Shown here: piece by piece, positions 15,739-24,018 of the stretch
Position numbering within the stretch: position 1 is the first letter of the stretch
How the letters are laid out: each line of letters starts with the position of its first letter
Origin: Streptomyces sp. SID3343
GTDB taxonomy: Bacteria > Actinomycetota > Actinomycetes > Streptomycetales > Streptomycetaceae
Reading direction: 5' to 3'
DNA length: 40,536 nt
Assembly: GCF_009865215.1 (NCBI RefSeq)
Contig: NZ_WWJX01001371.1
Span: 1 to 40,536 of the forward strand
Translations under genes and position numbers: made by a program
Notes under the pieces: generated by a model
The model's database searches: none
What the model was told of the DNA's origin: nothing
Seen by the model: the letters and a program-made list of their open reading frames with translations, nothing else

Positions 15739-15744
15739 TATGCT
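15739..15744 (+). promoter_or_regulatory. Leaderless -10 box of the two-HTH regulator
   Basis: TATGCT is followed by exactly six bases and the GTG start at 15751. No Shine-Dalgarno sequence is present. The paralogous gene starting at 29379 has the same arrangement. Confidence 0.5.
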
Positions 15745-15750
15745 GGCCGC

Positions 15751-16452
15751 GTGACCGACCCCAATGACCTCGATGTCCGACCGGCATTCTCGCCGTCCGC
15801 AGCCGCCACCGCCCGGGGGGTGATGGCGCTCACCTGCGAGCGTGTGGCTGCGACATTGGCTTCGTACGAACTGCGTGTGCTGCCGGCCACCGTCGCCCAG
15901 TGGGAAGCCGGCAGTGAACGCCCGAACGAAGCCGAACTGCTCGCGCTGGCCAAGTCCTTGGTCGTCCCCGTCGCCCAACTGATGGGTGGGCGACCGGAGA
16001 ACCTCCAGGACCACCGGATCGCCGCCGGCCTGACCCGCCCCGCAATCTGCAAGATCATTCGGATGAAGGAGATCGGCTATACCCGACTCGAACGCGCGAA
16101 CAAATGGCGCGCCGACGAGGAACGCACCGGCTTTTTGGTCCGCGCCCTCGGCCTGTCGATGCGTGATCTCGTCGAAGTCTCCGGCGCGGCCGAGGAGTTG
16201 GAGACGCTGCTCGCCGAGGCCGTGGTGGGCCGCTGGAAATCGCAGCTCCCCGACATCACCCGGGTGACCGGCCTGCGCCGCAAGCGCGTCGGCGACGTGG
16301 TGGAGGCCCTCAGCACGGTCTTCCCGGAGGGCATGGACGTCGCCGACGTCCCCCGCGCGGCCGTCGTGGAACGCTTCTGGGGCCTGCTGGGCGACCCGGT
16401 CGCCGACCCGGGCGCCCCGGGCCCGTGGCTGCTCTCGGGTCGCTTCGCCTGA
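15751..16452 (+). CDS. Two-HTH XRE-like regulator (paralogue of the gene at 28651-29379)
   Basis: A 233-residue protein with two consecutive helix-turn-helix-like regions, about residues 24-75 (with VAQWEAGSERPNEAELLALA) and 90-135, then a helical C-terminal part ending RFWGLLGDPVADP. It has no sensor domain that I recognise. Another gene in the window shares the same order of motifs (WEAG-x-RP-x-E-x-ELLALA, LMG-RPE-L, RRxRV, RFW-LLG-P), so the two are paralogues. It stands alone, with no partner gene in an operon, and is followed by a long inverted repeat. Probably a DNA-binding regulator; targets unknown. The first HTH is the better conserved. Confidence 0.75.
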   Translation: MTDPNDLDVRPAFSPSAAATARGVMALTCERVAATLASYELRVLPATVAQWEAGSERPNEAELLALAKSLVVPVAQLMGGRPENLQDHRIAAGLTRPAICKIIRMKEIGYTRLERANKWRADEERTGFLVRALGLSMRDLVEVSGAAEELETLLAEAVVGRWKSQLPDITRVTGLRRKRVGDVVEALSTVFPEGMDVADVPRAAVVERFWGLLGDPVADPGAPGPWLLSGRFA

Positions 16453-16472
16453 CCGACGCTCACATCGACCGA

Positions 16473-16550
16473 ACTCGCCGAAACGATCCTGGAGTCGGAG
16501 GGGGTTGGGGCCGTGTTGTGCCTTCGACTCCACGATCGTTTCGGCGAAGT
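16473..16550. repeat. Long inverted repeat downstream of the two-HTH regulator
   Basis: The arms 16473-16501 and 16521-16550 are about 29-30 bp, differing by two substitutions and one extra base; the conserved inner part is CGCCGAAACGATC on the left and GATCGTTTCGGCG on the right. The loop is 19 bases and G-rich. It lies between the convergent regulator gene and Lrp gene, so it can act as a bidirectional terminator, but it is longer than needed and less GC-rich than the other terminators here. A small non-coding element or degenerate mobile repeat is an alternative. Confidence 0.75.
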
Positions 16551-16737
16551 CCCGGGACCCGAGCGCCATGGGCTGATCCCGGGCCGCCCGGGGTCGATCG
16601 ACATCGGAGCCGTCCCGCGGCGCCGAAAACCCTGAGGCGACGTCGGCTCCGTGCTGCGCCGAGCCCGTTGCCGTTGCGGCATCGTCAGGCTCGGCTCCAG
16701 GCCGGGCGCTTCGTCCGAGGCGTCGTTCGAGGCCCCG

Positions 16738-17274
16738 TCAGGTCCCGTCCCGCGTCGGGTGGGGCACGTCGTCCGCGGCCGTCGGGCTCTCGCCGCCGTC
16801 CGCGTCGGGTGGGTATCCGCCCGACAGCAGCGGGCGTTCGAACACCGTGCGGAGCACGATCGTGGTGCCGGTCCCGCGAATCACCGGAATCGCCCGGATG
16901 CGGTCGAGCGTGTCGGCGAGGGCGGCCGTCGATGCCACCCGGACCTTGATCCAATAGCAGTCCTCGCCCGCGACCTCGTGCGCCTCCAATACGCACGGCT
17001 CGCGCCGGATGGCCGCCTCGACCTGTTCGCGCGCCGGCAGACCGGTGTCGAAGCGCAGCGCGATGAACGCGGCCGTGCCGGCGTCGACCGCCTCGGGCGC
17101 GAAGTCGGCGTGGTAGCCGGTGATCACGCCGTCGCGCTCCAAGCGCTGGAGCCGGTCGCGGACCGCGGGTTCCGACAGGTCGACCGATCTCGCGAGCGAG
17201 CGCACGGTTCGCCGGCCGTCGCCGCTCAGTGCGCGCAGCAACGCCCGGTCGATGTCGTCGAGCTGCCGGGTCAT
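16738..17274 (-). CDS. Lrp/AsnC-family transcriptional regulator
   Basis: A 178-residue regulator. The N-terminus LDDIDRALLRALSGDGRRT starts the winged helix-turn-helix (about residues 5-55, with LSEPAVRDRLQRLERDGVI), followed by the RAM ligand-binding and oligomerisation domain (about 65-145). A disordered acidic tail of some 25 residues is longer than usual. GGGGA precedes the ATG. It is divergent from an EamA-type exporter, a common pairing in which Lrp senses an amino acid and controls its export. A -10-like TAGATT lies at 17315-17310 on its strand. Confidence 0.92.
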   Translation of the reverse strand: MTRQLDDIDRALLRALSGDGRRTVRSLARSVDLSEPAVRDRLQRLERDGVITGYHADFAPEAVDAGTAAFIALRFDTGLPAREQVEAAIRREPCVLEAHEVAGEDCYWIKVRVASTAALADTLDRIRAIPVIRGTGTTIVLRTVFERPLLSGGYPPDADGGESPTAADDVPHPTRDGT

Positions 17275-17365
17275 CGATTTCCCCTTGTCCTCGTGAACCG
17301 CGCGGACCTAATCTAAAAAGGCCGACAGTGCATCCTACTTAACTTACCGAGGTCAGGGGATCGAC

Positions 17366-18427
17366 TTGTCTCCGCTAAAGAGGGATCGACTGCTGCCGTG
17401 GGCCGCGCTCGTAACCGTCTGGATCCTGTGGGGCTCGACGTATCTGGGCATCCGGTACGCGATCGAGACGATCCCGCCGCTGCTGTCGGCGGGGGCCAGG
17501 TTCCTGACCGCGGGCCTGCTGATGTTCGCGTTCGTCGGCCCGCGGCACGCGCGTGGCGCGCAGCGGCCGACCTGGCGACAACTGCGCTCCGCGACGATCA
17601 TCGGCGGCCTGCTCCTGGTCGGCGGCAACGGCCTGGTGAGCCTCGGCGAACAACACCTCGACTCGGGTCTCGCCGCGCTGATCGTGGCGACCGTCCCGGT
17701 CTGGATGGTGCTGATCAACGCACTCGTGACGCGAACCCGGATCTCGGGCTCGGTGCTCCTCGCCCTGGTCCTGGGCACGGTCGGCATCGGCGTCCTGGTC
17801 GGCGGCCCCGGCGGCGACGTGCACGTGGGCGCGGTCGTGATGATCCTGATCGCGTGCGTGCTGTGGGCGGCCGGCTCGGTGTACGCGCGGACCGCGCCGC
17901 TGCCCAGGCATCCGTTGGTGGTGGCCTCCCTGGAGATGATCACGGCGGGCATCGTCCTGATCGTGGTCGCGGGCCTGCGCGGGGAGTTCGGCCGGGTGGT
18001 CGTCGGCGACATCTCGGGAGCGTCCTGGTTCGGCATGGCGTGGCTGGTGTTCGCGGGCTCGATCGTGGCGTTCAGCGCGTACATGTACGTCAACAGCGCA
18101 CTGCCCAACGACACGGTGGCGACGTACGCGTACGTCAACCCGGTGATCGCGGTGCTGCTCGGCGCGGTGATCGCGCGGGAGTCGGTGGGCCCCAACGTCT
18201 ACCTGGGCGGCGCGATAATCGTCGTCTCGGTGGCGATCATCGTCGGCGGGCGCTTTCGCAAGGGCCGTTCGCCGCACACACCGTCGAGCACCGCATCGAG
18301 CACCGCATCGAGCACCGCGTCGACCACTTCGCCCGCAGCCGGCTCGGCGACGCCGGCGCCCGCTCGGGAGCAGGTGCCCGGCACCGAACCCGCGACACAG
18401 CGGCCGGCCCGACCGGCCCGCTACTGA
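17366..18427 (+). CDS. EamA/DMT-family metabolite exporter
   Basis: A 353-residue membrane protein with ten hydrophobic segments in two EamA repeats; the first opens WAALVTVWILWGSTYLGIRY and the second around VLWAAGSVYARTAPL. TTG 17366 is the start, with AGGGGA upstream. Members of the drug/metabolite transporter superfamily export amino acids, purines or small drugs. The divergent Lrp gene suggests an amino acid or related compound. The cytoplasmic tail carries a Ser-Thr-Ala tandem repeat coded by three 12-bp units near 18292-18330, a sign of local expansion. The last 7 bases overlap the end of the convergent lipoprotein gene. Confidence 0.9.
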   Translation: MSPLKRDRLLPWAALVTVWILWGSTYLGIRYAIETIPPLLSAGARFLTAGLLMFAFVGPRHARGAQRPTWRQLRSATIIGGLLLVGGNGLVSLGEQHLDSGLAALIVATVPVWMVLINALVTRTRISGSVLLALVLGTVGIGVLVGGPGGDVHVGAVVMILIACVLWAAGSVYARTAPLPRHPLVVASLEMITAGIVLIVVAGLRGEFGRVVVGDISGASWFGMAWLVFAGSIVAFSAYMYVNSALPNDTVATYAYVNPVIAVLLGAVIARESVGPNVYLGGAIIVVSVAIIVGGRFRKGRSPHTPSSTASSTASSTASTTSPAAGSATPAPAREQVPGTEPATQRPARPARY

Positions 18428-19137
18428 TCCCAGCCCTCCTCGGCGTCCACGATCCGGTCGGCGGGAGGGACGGCCGGGGCGCACGGGCGTTCGCTGCGGC
18501 TGAGCCTCGCGTTCTGCGGGTCGGGGCCCGACGTGTTGATCGCCACCGGGTAGGGCTTGCCGTAGGCGGCGACGTACACGGTCCTGATCACGTCGAACTC
18601 GTCGGTCCGGCGCAGCGGGACGACGACCCTGCCCTCGACCCGGGTCCGCTCGCCCTTGACGTAGCCGTCCGTGCGGGCGCCGAAGACGGCCCCCGCGGAG
18701 TCGACCGGATCCGTCGGGTCGTAGGTGTACCTCGCGTATCGGTCGGCGAACCGCTCGACCGCCTCGGCGACTTCGTCCTCGCTGCCCTCGTTCACCCGGC
18801 CGAGGGTGCGCCAGAAGTCGGCATCGCCCCGAAGGTAGGTCTGCTCGCCGACGACGAGCATGTCGGCTTTGCGGCCGCTCATTTCGATGCTGCCCTGGTA
18901 GTCGTGGCCACCGCGCACGCACAGGTCGTAGTCGGTGCGATACCCGTCCGTCACCTGGTTGCCGACGATGCGATAGCCGGGCGAGTCCTCGACGAGCGCA
19001 CGGGCCTCGCGGACGAGGGCTCGCGCGTCCTTGTCACTGTTCGACGCCGTGACGTCGGCGGCGCCGGCACACGAGGTCAGCGTGGCGAGGACGAGGGCGG
19101 CACCCGAAGTGACGGCGGCCTTGGGCGATTTGTACAC
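18421..19137 (-). CDS. Putative lipoprotein, LolA/LppX-like in outline
   Basis: A 238-residue secreted lipoprotein. GTG 19137 follows AAGGAA. The signal peptide is hydrophobic with lipobox LTSC (Cys23). The mature part contains SPGYRIVGN, GSIEMSGRKADMLVVGEQTYLRGD and a long beta-rich stretch; the pattern of test residues for mobilising a small ligand (MSGRKADMLVVGEQTYLRG, 19 residues) recalls actinobacterial LppX/LolA-like lipoproteins. Function not known. It is encoded alone on the reverse strand, with its end overlapping the EamA gene tail to tail. Confidence 0.82.
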   Translation of the reverse strand: MYKSPKAAVTSGAALVLATLTSCAGAADVTASNSDKDARALVREARALVEDSPGYRIVGNQVTDGYRTDYDLCVRGGHDYQGSIEMSGRKADMLVVGEQTYLRGDADFWRTLGRVNEGSEDEVAEAVERFADRYARYTYDPTDPVDSAGAVFGARTDGYVKGERTRVEGRVVVPLRRTDEFDVIRTVYVAAYGKPYPVAINTSGPDPQNARLSRSERPCAPAVPPADRIVDAEEGWDQ

Positions 19138-19153
19138 GAGGTTCCTTGCGCGG

Positions 19154-19194
19154 GGGTCCGGAGGCGACGCGTAAGTATCGCGTCGTCCGGACCC
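19154..19194 (-). terminator. Hairpin between the DUF574 methyltransferase and the lipoprotein gene
   Basis: Arms 19154-19171 and 19179-19194 pair over 16 bp (GGGTCCGGA and CGACGCG blocks, with a 2-base bulge in one arm) around TAAGTAT. It lies 17 bp upstream of the lipoprotein start. It may terminate the methyltransferase transcript, or be an operator, since a -10-like TACTTA sits in the loop on the reverse strand. Confidence 0.5.
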
Positions 19195-19279
19195 GGCGCT
19201 CGGGCCGGCCGAGGTGTTCGAGGGCGGGTCCGCGCGGTTCGGCTCCGGGCGATCCGGGGCCGGCGGTGCGAGGGGGCGA

Positions 19280-20176
19280 TCAGGGCTTGACGCCCACGCC
19301 GCCGTAACCCCAGACCCGCTCCAGGGTGTCGAGTTCGTGGTCGGGTTCGCCGTCCGGGTTCCACGGCGTTCGCAGGCCGGGCTCGACGATGTCGAAACCG
19401 TCGAAGAAGGCCAGGATCTCGTCGTAGGTGCGCATGGACATCTCCGCCGACGCCTTCTTCCAACCGTCGGCGCCGGCGCGTCCCGCTCCCGGGTCGGTGT
19501 CGTAGGACGCGTGCGAGAGAATGAGCATGCTGCCCGAGGGGATCGCGTCGCGCAGCTTCGCGACGATCGCGGCCGGGTTCTCCTCGTCCTTGATGAAGTG
19601 CAGGATCGCCACGAGCATCACCGCGACCGGTTCGGTGAAGTCGATCACCTTCAGGACTTCGGGCGAAGTGAGAATGTCGTCCGGCGCGCGCAGATCGGCC
19701 TGGGTGAAGGTGATGTGGCCGGGACCGGAGTCGGTCATCAGCGCGCGACCGTGTACGAGCACGATCGGGTCGTTGTCGACGTAGGCGATGCGCGCCTCGG
19801 GCGCGATCTCGTGCGCGGCCTCGTGCGTGTTGCCGGCGGTGGGGATGCCCGTACCGATGTCCAGGAATTGCCGGATGCCTCGGCGTGCGGCGTAGCGGAC
19901 GCTGCGCTGGAGGAGCAGCCGGTTCAGGCGCAACGTGGTCGGCAGGTCGGGGATCGACAAAAGGATGTGCTCGGCCGCGGCGCGGTCCACCGCGAAGTTG
20001 TTCTTGCCGCCCAGGAAATAGTCGTAGATGCGCGCGGTGTGCGGAATGCTGGTGTCGATGTGCGCCGGAACGCTCGGTTCCGCATCCACTTCGTCGAGCC
20101 GTGGCAGACGCCAGGTCTCCTCTTCGCCGGTGCCCGCGTCGTCTTTGCCCGTATTGCCGTTCGGTATGGACGTCAC
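19280..20176 (-). CDS. DUF574 (SAV_2177-type) SAM-dependent methyltransferase
   Basis: A 298-residue protein of a family greatly expanded in streptomycetes. GTG 20176 is chosen because GGAGG lies 9 nt upstream; an in-frame ATG at 20206 has no site. Family blocks are IPHTARIYDYFLGGKNNFAVDR, read here as ARIYDYFLGGKNNFAVDR, then FLDIGTGIPTAGNTHE for SAM binding and YVDNDPIVL. Biochemical substrates of this family are generally unknown; members often sit near conservon or developmental genes. None is nearby here. It is monocistronic as far as can be seen. Confidence 0.92.
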   Translation of the reverse strand: MTSIPNGNTGKDDAGTGEEETWRLPRLDEVDAEPSVPAHIDTSIPHTARIYDYFLGGKNNFAVDRAAAEHILLSIPDLPTTLRLNRLLLQRSVRYAARRGIRQFLDIGTGIPTAGNTHEAAHEIAPEARIAYVDNDPIVLVHGRALMTDSGPGHITFTQADLRAPDDILTSPEVLKVIDFTEPVAVMLVAILHFIKDEENPAAIVAKLRDAIPSGSMLILSHASYDTDPGAGRAGADGWKKASAEMSMRTYDEILAFFDGFDIVEPGLRTPWNPDGEPDHELDTLERVWGYGGVGVKP

Positions 20177-20326
20177 GTTCTCAAGCCTCCGCACAACCGA
20201 TGCCATAGGTCAGCCGAGACTACTGGGTGAAGCCGCCCAACGGGTTGCCATGGCGACCACGTCCGGGCGGCAAGTCCCCGCACTTCCATGGTCGTTGACG
20301 AACCGGCCCGAAACCGTGCGCGGCCG

Positions 20327-20848
20327 TCAGGCGTGGTCGAAGCGCCAACGGGTCTGGCTGTACTCGCCCTTGCCGAAACCGAAGACCGTGGTCGGCGCGA
20401 CGACGAAGACCTCGGCCCGCTGACCCTCGCTCTGCCCCTTGAAGGCCCCGTCGACCACGTCGAAGTGCCACTGGGCGCCGTACTTGGCCTCGAACGCCTC
20501 CGCGAGACGACGTAGCCGTGCGTCGTCACGCACCCGCACCGCGTCACCCTCCAGAACGAGATCGAAGCCCTCGTGCAGGGAGTTGGTTCCGGTGGTGAGT
20601 ACGCACTGCTGATTGCCCGCCAGGTTGCGCGCCTTGCGTTCGTCCGCACCGGTACAGAAATGCAGAGCGTCGTCGAGCCACACGGCCAACAACGGGGTGA
20701 CGTGCGGGCGCCCGTCGGGCCGGACGGTGGACAGCCAGAACACCTCGGCCGCCGTCAGCCACGCGACGGCCTGCGCCCACGGCGTGGCCGTCGCCTTCGC
20801 GTGGCTGTATCGGGCGTCCAACTCGGTGCTCGGTTCGCGGTTCGACAT
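20327..20848 (-). CDS. Pyridoxamine 5'-phosphate oxidase-fold protein
   Basis: A 173-residue split-barrel flavin- or F420-binding protein. ATG 20848 follows GGAGG with an 8-nt spacer, better than the upstream in-frame ATG at 20905. Motifs include VFWLSTVRPDGRPHVTPLLA, the typical first strand pair, then ADERKARNLAGNQQCVLTTG and the C-terminal FVVAPTTVFGFGKG with Thr/Trp near the end. The family oxidises or reduces small molecules with FMN or F420, or serves as a general-stress protein. It is close to but not overlapping its neighbours. Confidence 0.88.
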   Translation of the reverse strand: MSNREPSTELDARYSHAKATATPWAQAVAWLTAAEVFWLSTVRPDGRPHVTPLLAVWLDDALHFCTGADERKARNLAGNQQCVLTTGTNSLHEGFDLVLEGDAVRVRDDARLRRLAEAFEAKYGAQWHFDVVDGAFKGQSEGQRAEVFVVAPTTVFGFGKGEYSQTRWRFDHA

Positions 20849-21001
20849 GGTCGAGTCCTCCTGATCGTGGGCGAGGTGAGACCTCCGGTGGCCTGGAAGC
20901 CTCACAAGGAAGACCCGCCGAACGACCGAAACTCATCGAATGCCACGAATCCCGTCCGCCGCGCCTGTTCGATGCCGAACCTCGCCTCCGGGGTGATGCC
21001 G

Positions 21002-21045
21002 GAGGACCCACCGGACGCCGCGCGAGGCTCGACCGGTGGGTCCTC
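21002..21045 (-). terminator. Terminator after the DUF1772 gene
   Basis: Perfect 13-bp arms GAGGACCCACCGG (21002-21014) and CCGGTGGGTCCTC (21033-21045) with an 18-base loop, 23 bp beyond the stop codon of the reverse-strand gene. Confidence 0.7.
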
Positions 21046-21067
21046 GGTGTTCTCGGGTGCGCCTCGA

Positions 21068-21547
21068 TCAGCGGGTGAGGGCGAGGGCGAAGGGGACGGC
21101 CGCGGCGATACCGGTGACGGTGCGGACGTGGTTCGCGCGGGTCCACTCGGTGAGATACGTGGCCCAAAGGCGTTGTCCCTCGGGGGAGTCGGGGTCGGCG
21201 GCGGCCAAGGCGTCGTTGCGGGGCACGTGGTACGCCGCCGTGGTGCCGATCGTTCCGACGAGGTACAGGAGCGCCCCGAGCAGCAGGTACACGGCGTACG
21301 CCTCGCTCCACGAGACGATCGCGAAGATCCCGAGACCCAGGCACAGCAAGGCGGTTCCGAACAGTGGGGCCATGAACGGAGCGGTCACGGCCGTGACGTT
21401 GATCGAGTTCATGGCCGCGGCCCCCTGAGCCGCCGGGAGCCGGCCCAGACCCTTCATGACGAACGACGAGAAACCGTGGAACACGCCGCCCATGGCCGCG
21501 CTGCCGACGGCCGCGGTGAGGGTGAGGGCGTACAGGGGGCCGTTCAT
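21068..21547 (-). CDS. DUF1772/anthrone-oxygenase-like membrane protein
   Basis: A 159-residue protein with four predicted membrane segments. Blocks such as FHGFSSFVMKGLGRLP, AMNSINVTAV and AYHVPRNDAL match the DUF1772 family, which includes some fungal anthrone oxygenases; most bacterial members are uncharacterised. It starts 2 bp after the end of the upstream NmrA-like gene with GGAAGG inside that gene's end, so the two are co-transcribed and translationally linked. A role in quinone or aromatic chemistry is possible but not shown by the sequence. Confidence 0.85.
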   Translation of the reverse strand: MNGPLYALTLTAAVGSAAMGGVFHGFSSFVMKGLGRLPAAQGAAAMNSINVTAVTAPFMAPLFGTALLCLGLGIFAIVSWSEAYAVYLLLGALLYLVGTIGTTAAYHVPRNDALAAADPDSPEGQRLWATYLTEWTRANHVRTVTGIAAAVPFALALTR

Positions 21548-21549
21548 GA

Positions 21550-22407
21550 TCAGACCTTCCAGATGCCGCGGGCGGCGGCTTCGTTCGCGTAGTCGGAGAA
21601 GTCGCGGGGAGCGCGGCCCAGGGCCCGCTGAACACCGTCGGACACGTGCGCGTTACGCCCGTCGAGCACCTCGCCGAACAGGAAGGCGAGAAGATCGATG
21701 ACCTCCGCCGGGACACCGTACTCGGTGAGCACGGCCGTGTATGCCTCCAACGGGACCTGTACGAAGGTGATGTCACGGCCCGAGGCCCGGGCGATCTCGG
21801 CGATCGCATCGGCGAAGGTCAGGAGTCGCGGCCCGGTGACCTCGTACACCTGGCCGGCGTGGCCGTCCTCGGTGAGCGCGGCGACCGCGACATCGGCGAT
21901 GTCGTCCACGTCGATGAACGGCTCGCCCACGGCACCGACGGGCAGCGCGACTTCACCGGAGAGAACCGGCCCGAGGAACTCCCCCTCGTCGAAGTTCTGC
22001 GCGAAGAAGGAGGCCCGGACGACGGTCCAGAAGGTGCCGGCGGCGCGGACCCTGGCCTCGGCGTCCTGAGCCTCGGGCTCACCCCGGCCGGACAGCAGGA
22101 CCAGGTGCCGAACACCTGCCGCCGCGGCGAGTTCGGCGAACGCGCCGACCTCCTCGGCGCCACCGGGGGCGGCGATGTCGGGCTGGTAGGAGATGTACAC
22201 GCTGTCGATGCCGTCGAGCGCCGGCTGCCAGGTGGCGCGATCGGTCCAGTCGAAGGGAACGGCCGCCGTACGGGACCCGATCCGAACCGAACGCCCCAAC
22301 GCGGTGAGTCGTTCGGCAACCCGGCGGCCGGTCTTGCCCGTTCCCCCGAGGACGAGCGTCGGGGTGTCGGTGGTGGCGCTCGCGGTGTTGTTCTCGTTCG
22401 TTGTCAT
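21550..22407 (-). CDS. NmrA-like NAD(P)H-binding oxidoreductase
   Basis: A 285-residue atypical SDR. ATG 22407 starts the Asn/Thr-rich leader; an in-frame ATG at 22458 lies in promoter-like sequence. The nucleotide motif LVLGGTGKTGRRVAERL is of the NmrA/QOR2 type, followed by SVYISYQPD, LVLLSGRGE and DVDDIADVAVAALTEDGHAG. Such proteins reduce quinones or sense NADP(H) balance. It forms a two-gene operon with the DUF1772 protein. No Shine-Dalgarno at normal distance is present; TTGAAT 6 nt before the start could make the message leaderless. Confidence 0.9.
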   Translation of the reverse strand: MTTNENNTASATTDTPTLVLGGTGKTGRRVAERLTALGRSVRIGSRTAAVPFDWTDRATWQPALDGIDSVYISYQPDIAAPGGAEEVGAFAELAAAAGVRHLVLLSGRGEPEAQDAEARVRAAGTFWTVVRASFFAQNFDEGEFLGPVLSGEVALPVGAVGEPFIDVDDIADVAVAALTEDGHAGQVYEVTGPRLLTFADAIAEIARASGRDITFVQVPLEAYTAVLTEYGVPAEVIDLLAFLFGEVLDGRNAHVSDGVQRALGRAPRDFSDYANEAAARGIWKV

Positions 22408-22761
22408 GCCTCTATTCAAGCGGCGTCGAGTGAGACTGAACATCGCTGAGAAGCGCAATTACATGTTCGATCGTCTCGCATATCGCATCGCAGCCGCCCC
22501 GGGAGTGTGCGTGGCTGCTCCTGTGCCCGGACGCGTCGACCGTCGCTGCCGCGGGCCGCGCGTCGGGTTGCGTGCTTCGAGCGCCGCGTAGGACGGACCG
22601 TACGTACGTCGACCACATCGCCGCGAACCACAAAGACGGCGACGGCGAAGGGAGTTGCCGAGACGAGCGACGGCGAGCGGGAGTTCGGGTCTACCCGCGT
22701 CCTGCGGGGCAGGGACGGAAGCGGCGACACGGCGGCCCCGACCGGCGGGCCGCGGTGGGGT

Positions 22762-22790
22762 GTTATCCGGATTGTGACCATCCGGATAAC
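22762..22790. promoter_or_regulatory. 29-bp palindrome, probable operator
   Basis: GTTATCCGGAT (22762-22772) and ATCCGGATAAC (22780-22790) are perfect 11-bp arms around TGTGACC. The arms are AT-richer than the surroundings and no T-run follows, which fits a dimeric regulator site better than a terminator. It lies 126 bp upstream of the membrane-anchored protein start. Confidence 0.55.
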
Positions 22791-22829
22791 GCTGCGCCGG
22801 GGACTTCGCGGCGGGTAAGTTGACCCCCC

Positions 22830-22848
22830 ACCTGACAGCACGTCAGGT
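22830..22848. promoter_or_regulatory. Smaller palindrome upstream of the membrane-anchored protein
   Basis: ACCTGAC (22830-22836) and GTCAGGT (22842-22848) are 7-bp perfect arms with a 5-base spacer, in the leader of the same gene. Confidence 0.35.
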
Positions 22849-22916
22849 CGGCTGCCGGAGTGGGGACTCGGGGCGGGGTCGAGTGGCGGCGTGGGGCGAC
22901 GTCGGAGCGGCGGGGT

Positions 22917-23636
22917 GTGCCGGCTCCGCAGGGAGACGAGTTGCGAGACGAGTTGCGAGACGAATATTTGCGCGACGGCTCGTGGGCCGAGTCGCAAGAC
23001 GACGTGCGGCGCACCCGGCGGAGCGAACCGCCGCCCGCTGCGCGGGCCGAGCCGGCGAGTGGTGAACGGCTCGCCCTGGCGCCCGGGTCGCGGGTCGGGT
23101 CGCGCGGCAATCGGAGCAGGTCCCGCAAGACCTCGGACCGACGGTTCACCCGGCCGGTGCTGGTCGCGGTGCCGATCGTGCTGGTGATCGGCGCGGGGCT
23201 GGCCTACTGGGTGAACCGGGAGGTTTCGAGCTCGTCCGACGGTGGGCGCGCCTACCCGAAGTGCCCGGTCTCGTCGGGGCTGTCGACGGTCGAGCGCGAG
23301 TACGGCGTCTCGCTGCCGAAGGAGGGCGAGCAGGTGCGGTACTGCGGCGACAGGATCGGGACGCCCGGCGGCGCGGTGTTCGAGTTCACCGCGTCGACCG
23401 CCGCGGTCGGCGCCTACCTGACCTCGATCGGGATCAACCCGACCGAGATGAGGTCCACTCCGTTCGTGTACCGGTTCAGGACCGACGACTGGCCGTTGAG
23501 TACCGGCCAGGCATACCTGACCGCAACGACACCGTGGCAGCAGTTCAAGGCGTGCCCGACCACGCTGCGGGTGATCCTCGCCGAGCCGGTCGACGAGCGC
23601 CAGACCGCCTACCTGCAGGTGACCTGCGCCAACTGA
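22917..23636 (+). CDS. Membrane-anchored extracytoplasmic protein of unknown function
   Basis: A 239-residue protein. GTG 22917 is chosen because GGAG lies 9 nt upstream; a GTG at 22860 in frame is possible. The N-terminal 75 residues are charged, start with a repeated ELRDELRDEYLRDG segment, and are followed by one membrane helix (VLVAVPIVLVIGAGLAYWV) about residues 82-100. The outer domain of about 135 residues contains four Cys (KCPVSS, RYCGD, KACPT, VTCAN), likely two disulfides. I do not recognise the domain. It stands alone with operator-like palindromes upstream and a hairpin downstream. Confidence 0.75.
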   Translation: MPAPQGDELRDELRDEYLRDGSWAESQDDVRRTRRSEPPPAARAEPASGERLALAPGSRVGSRGNRSRSRKTSDRRFTRPVLVAVPIVLVIGAGLAYWVNREVSSSSDGGRAYPKCPVSSGLSTVEREYGVSLPKEGEQVRYCGDRIGTPGGAVFEFTASTAAVGAYLTSIGINPTEMRSTPFVYRFRTDDWPLSTGQAYLTATTPWQQFKACPTTLRVILAEPVDERQTAYLQVTCAN

Positions 23637-24018
23637 GCGGCCCGCGCCGCACGGCGCCGCCTCCCGGCCCGGCCTCCCGAGCCGGATGCGACCTCGACGG
23701 CGGGCGCAGTTGCTCCGGGAGTGCGTACGGCGTGGTGCGCTCGTCGGCGCTCGGCGCGTCGAGCGCACCACGCGTGGTCTGCGTTTCCTCACGGGCGCGG
23801 TGGGTCCTGGAGTGGCGGGTCGTGGCGCGGCGGGTCATGGCGTGGCCCTCTTCGGCGGCGACGACGTTCGACCCGGCGGCCGGCCGTCGGCGTGGCGTTG
23901 GTCGGCCTCAAGCGGGTACCCGCGAGAGCCGAGCCGGTCGCGGTCTCCCTCCCGGAGGACCGGCCCTCGTCCCCGAACCCCGCAGCACGCCTCCCGACCA
24001 CAGGAAAGGCTCACCCCC
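23637..24018. other. Intergenic region before the MDR reductase
   Basis: Contains the hairpin at 23730-23773, a run of imperfect 12-15 bp repeats around 23815-23850 (GGCGGGTCRTGGCG), and the AGGAAAGG site of the next gene. Open frames across it have repetitive Arg/Gly/Trp-rich translations and are not called. Confidence 0.5.
23730..23773 (+). terminator. Terminator-like hairpin
   Basis: Perfect 14-bp arms GCGTGGTGCGCTCG (23730-23743) and CGAGCGCACCACGC (23760-23773) with a 16-base loop, about 95 bp after the membrane-anchored protein gene. Confidence 0.6.

Larger units (their letters stand above)
22408..22916. other. Intergenic region with two palindromes
   Basis: About 500 bp between divergent genes. 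The left end is AT-richer and holds the NmrA gene promoter. The right half holds a 29-bp palindrome (22762-22790) and a smaller one (22830-22848). The open frames crossing it have Arg-rich shadow-like translations with no start site, so no gene is called. Confidence 0.55.
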
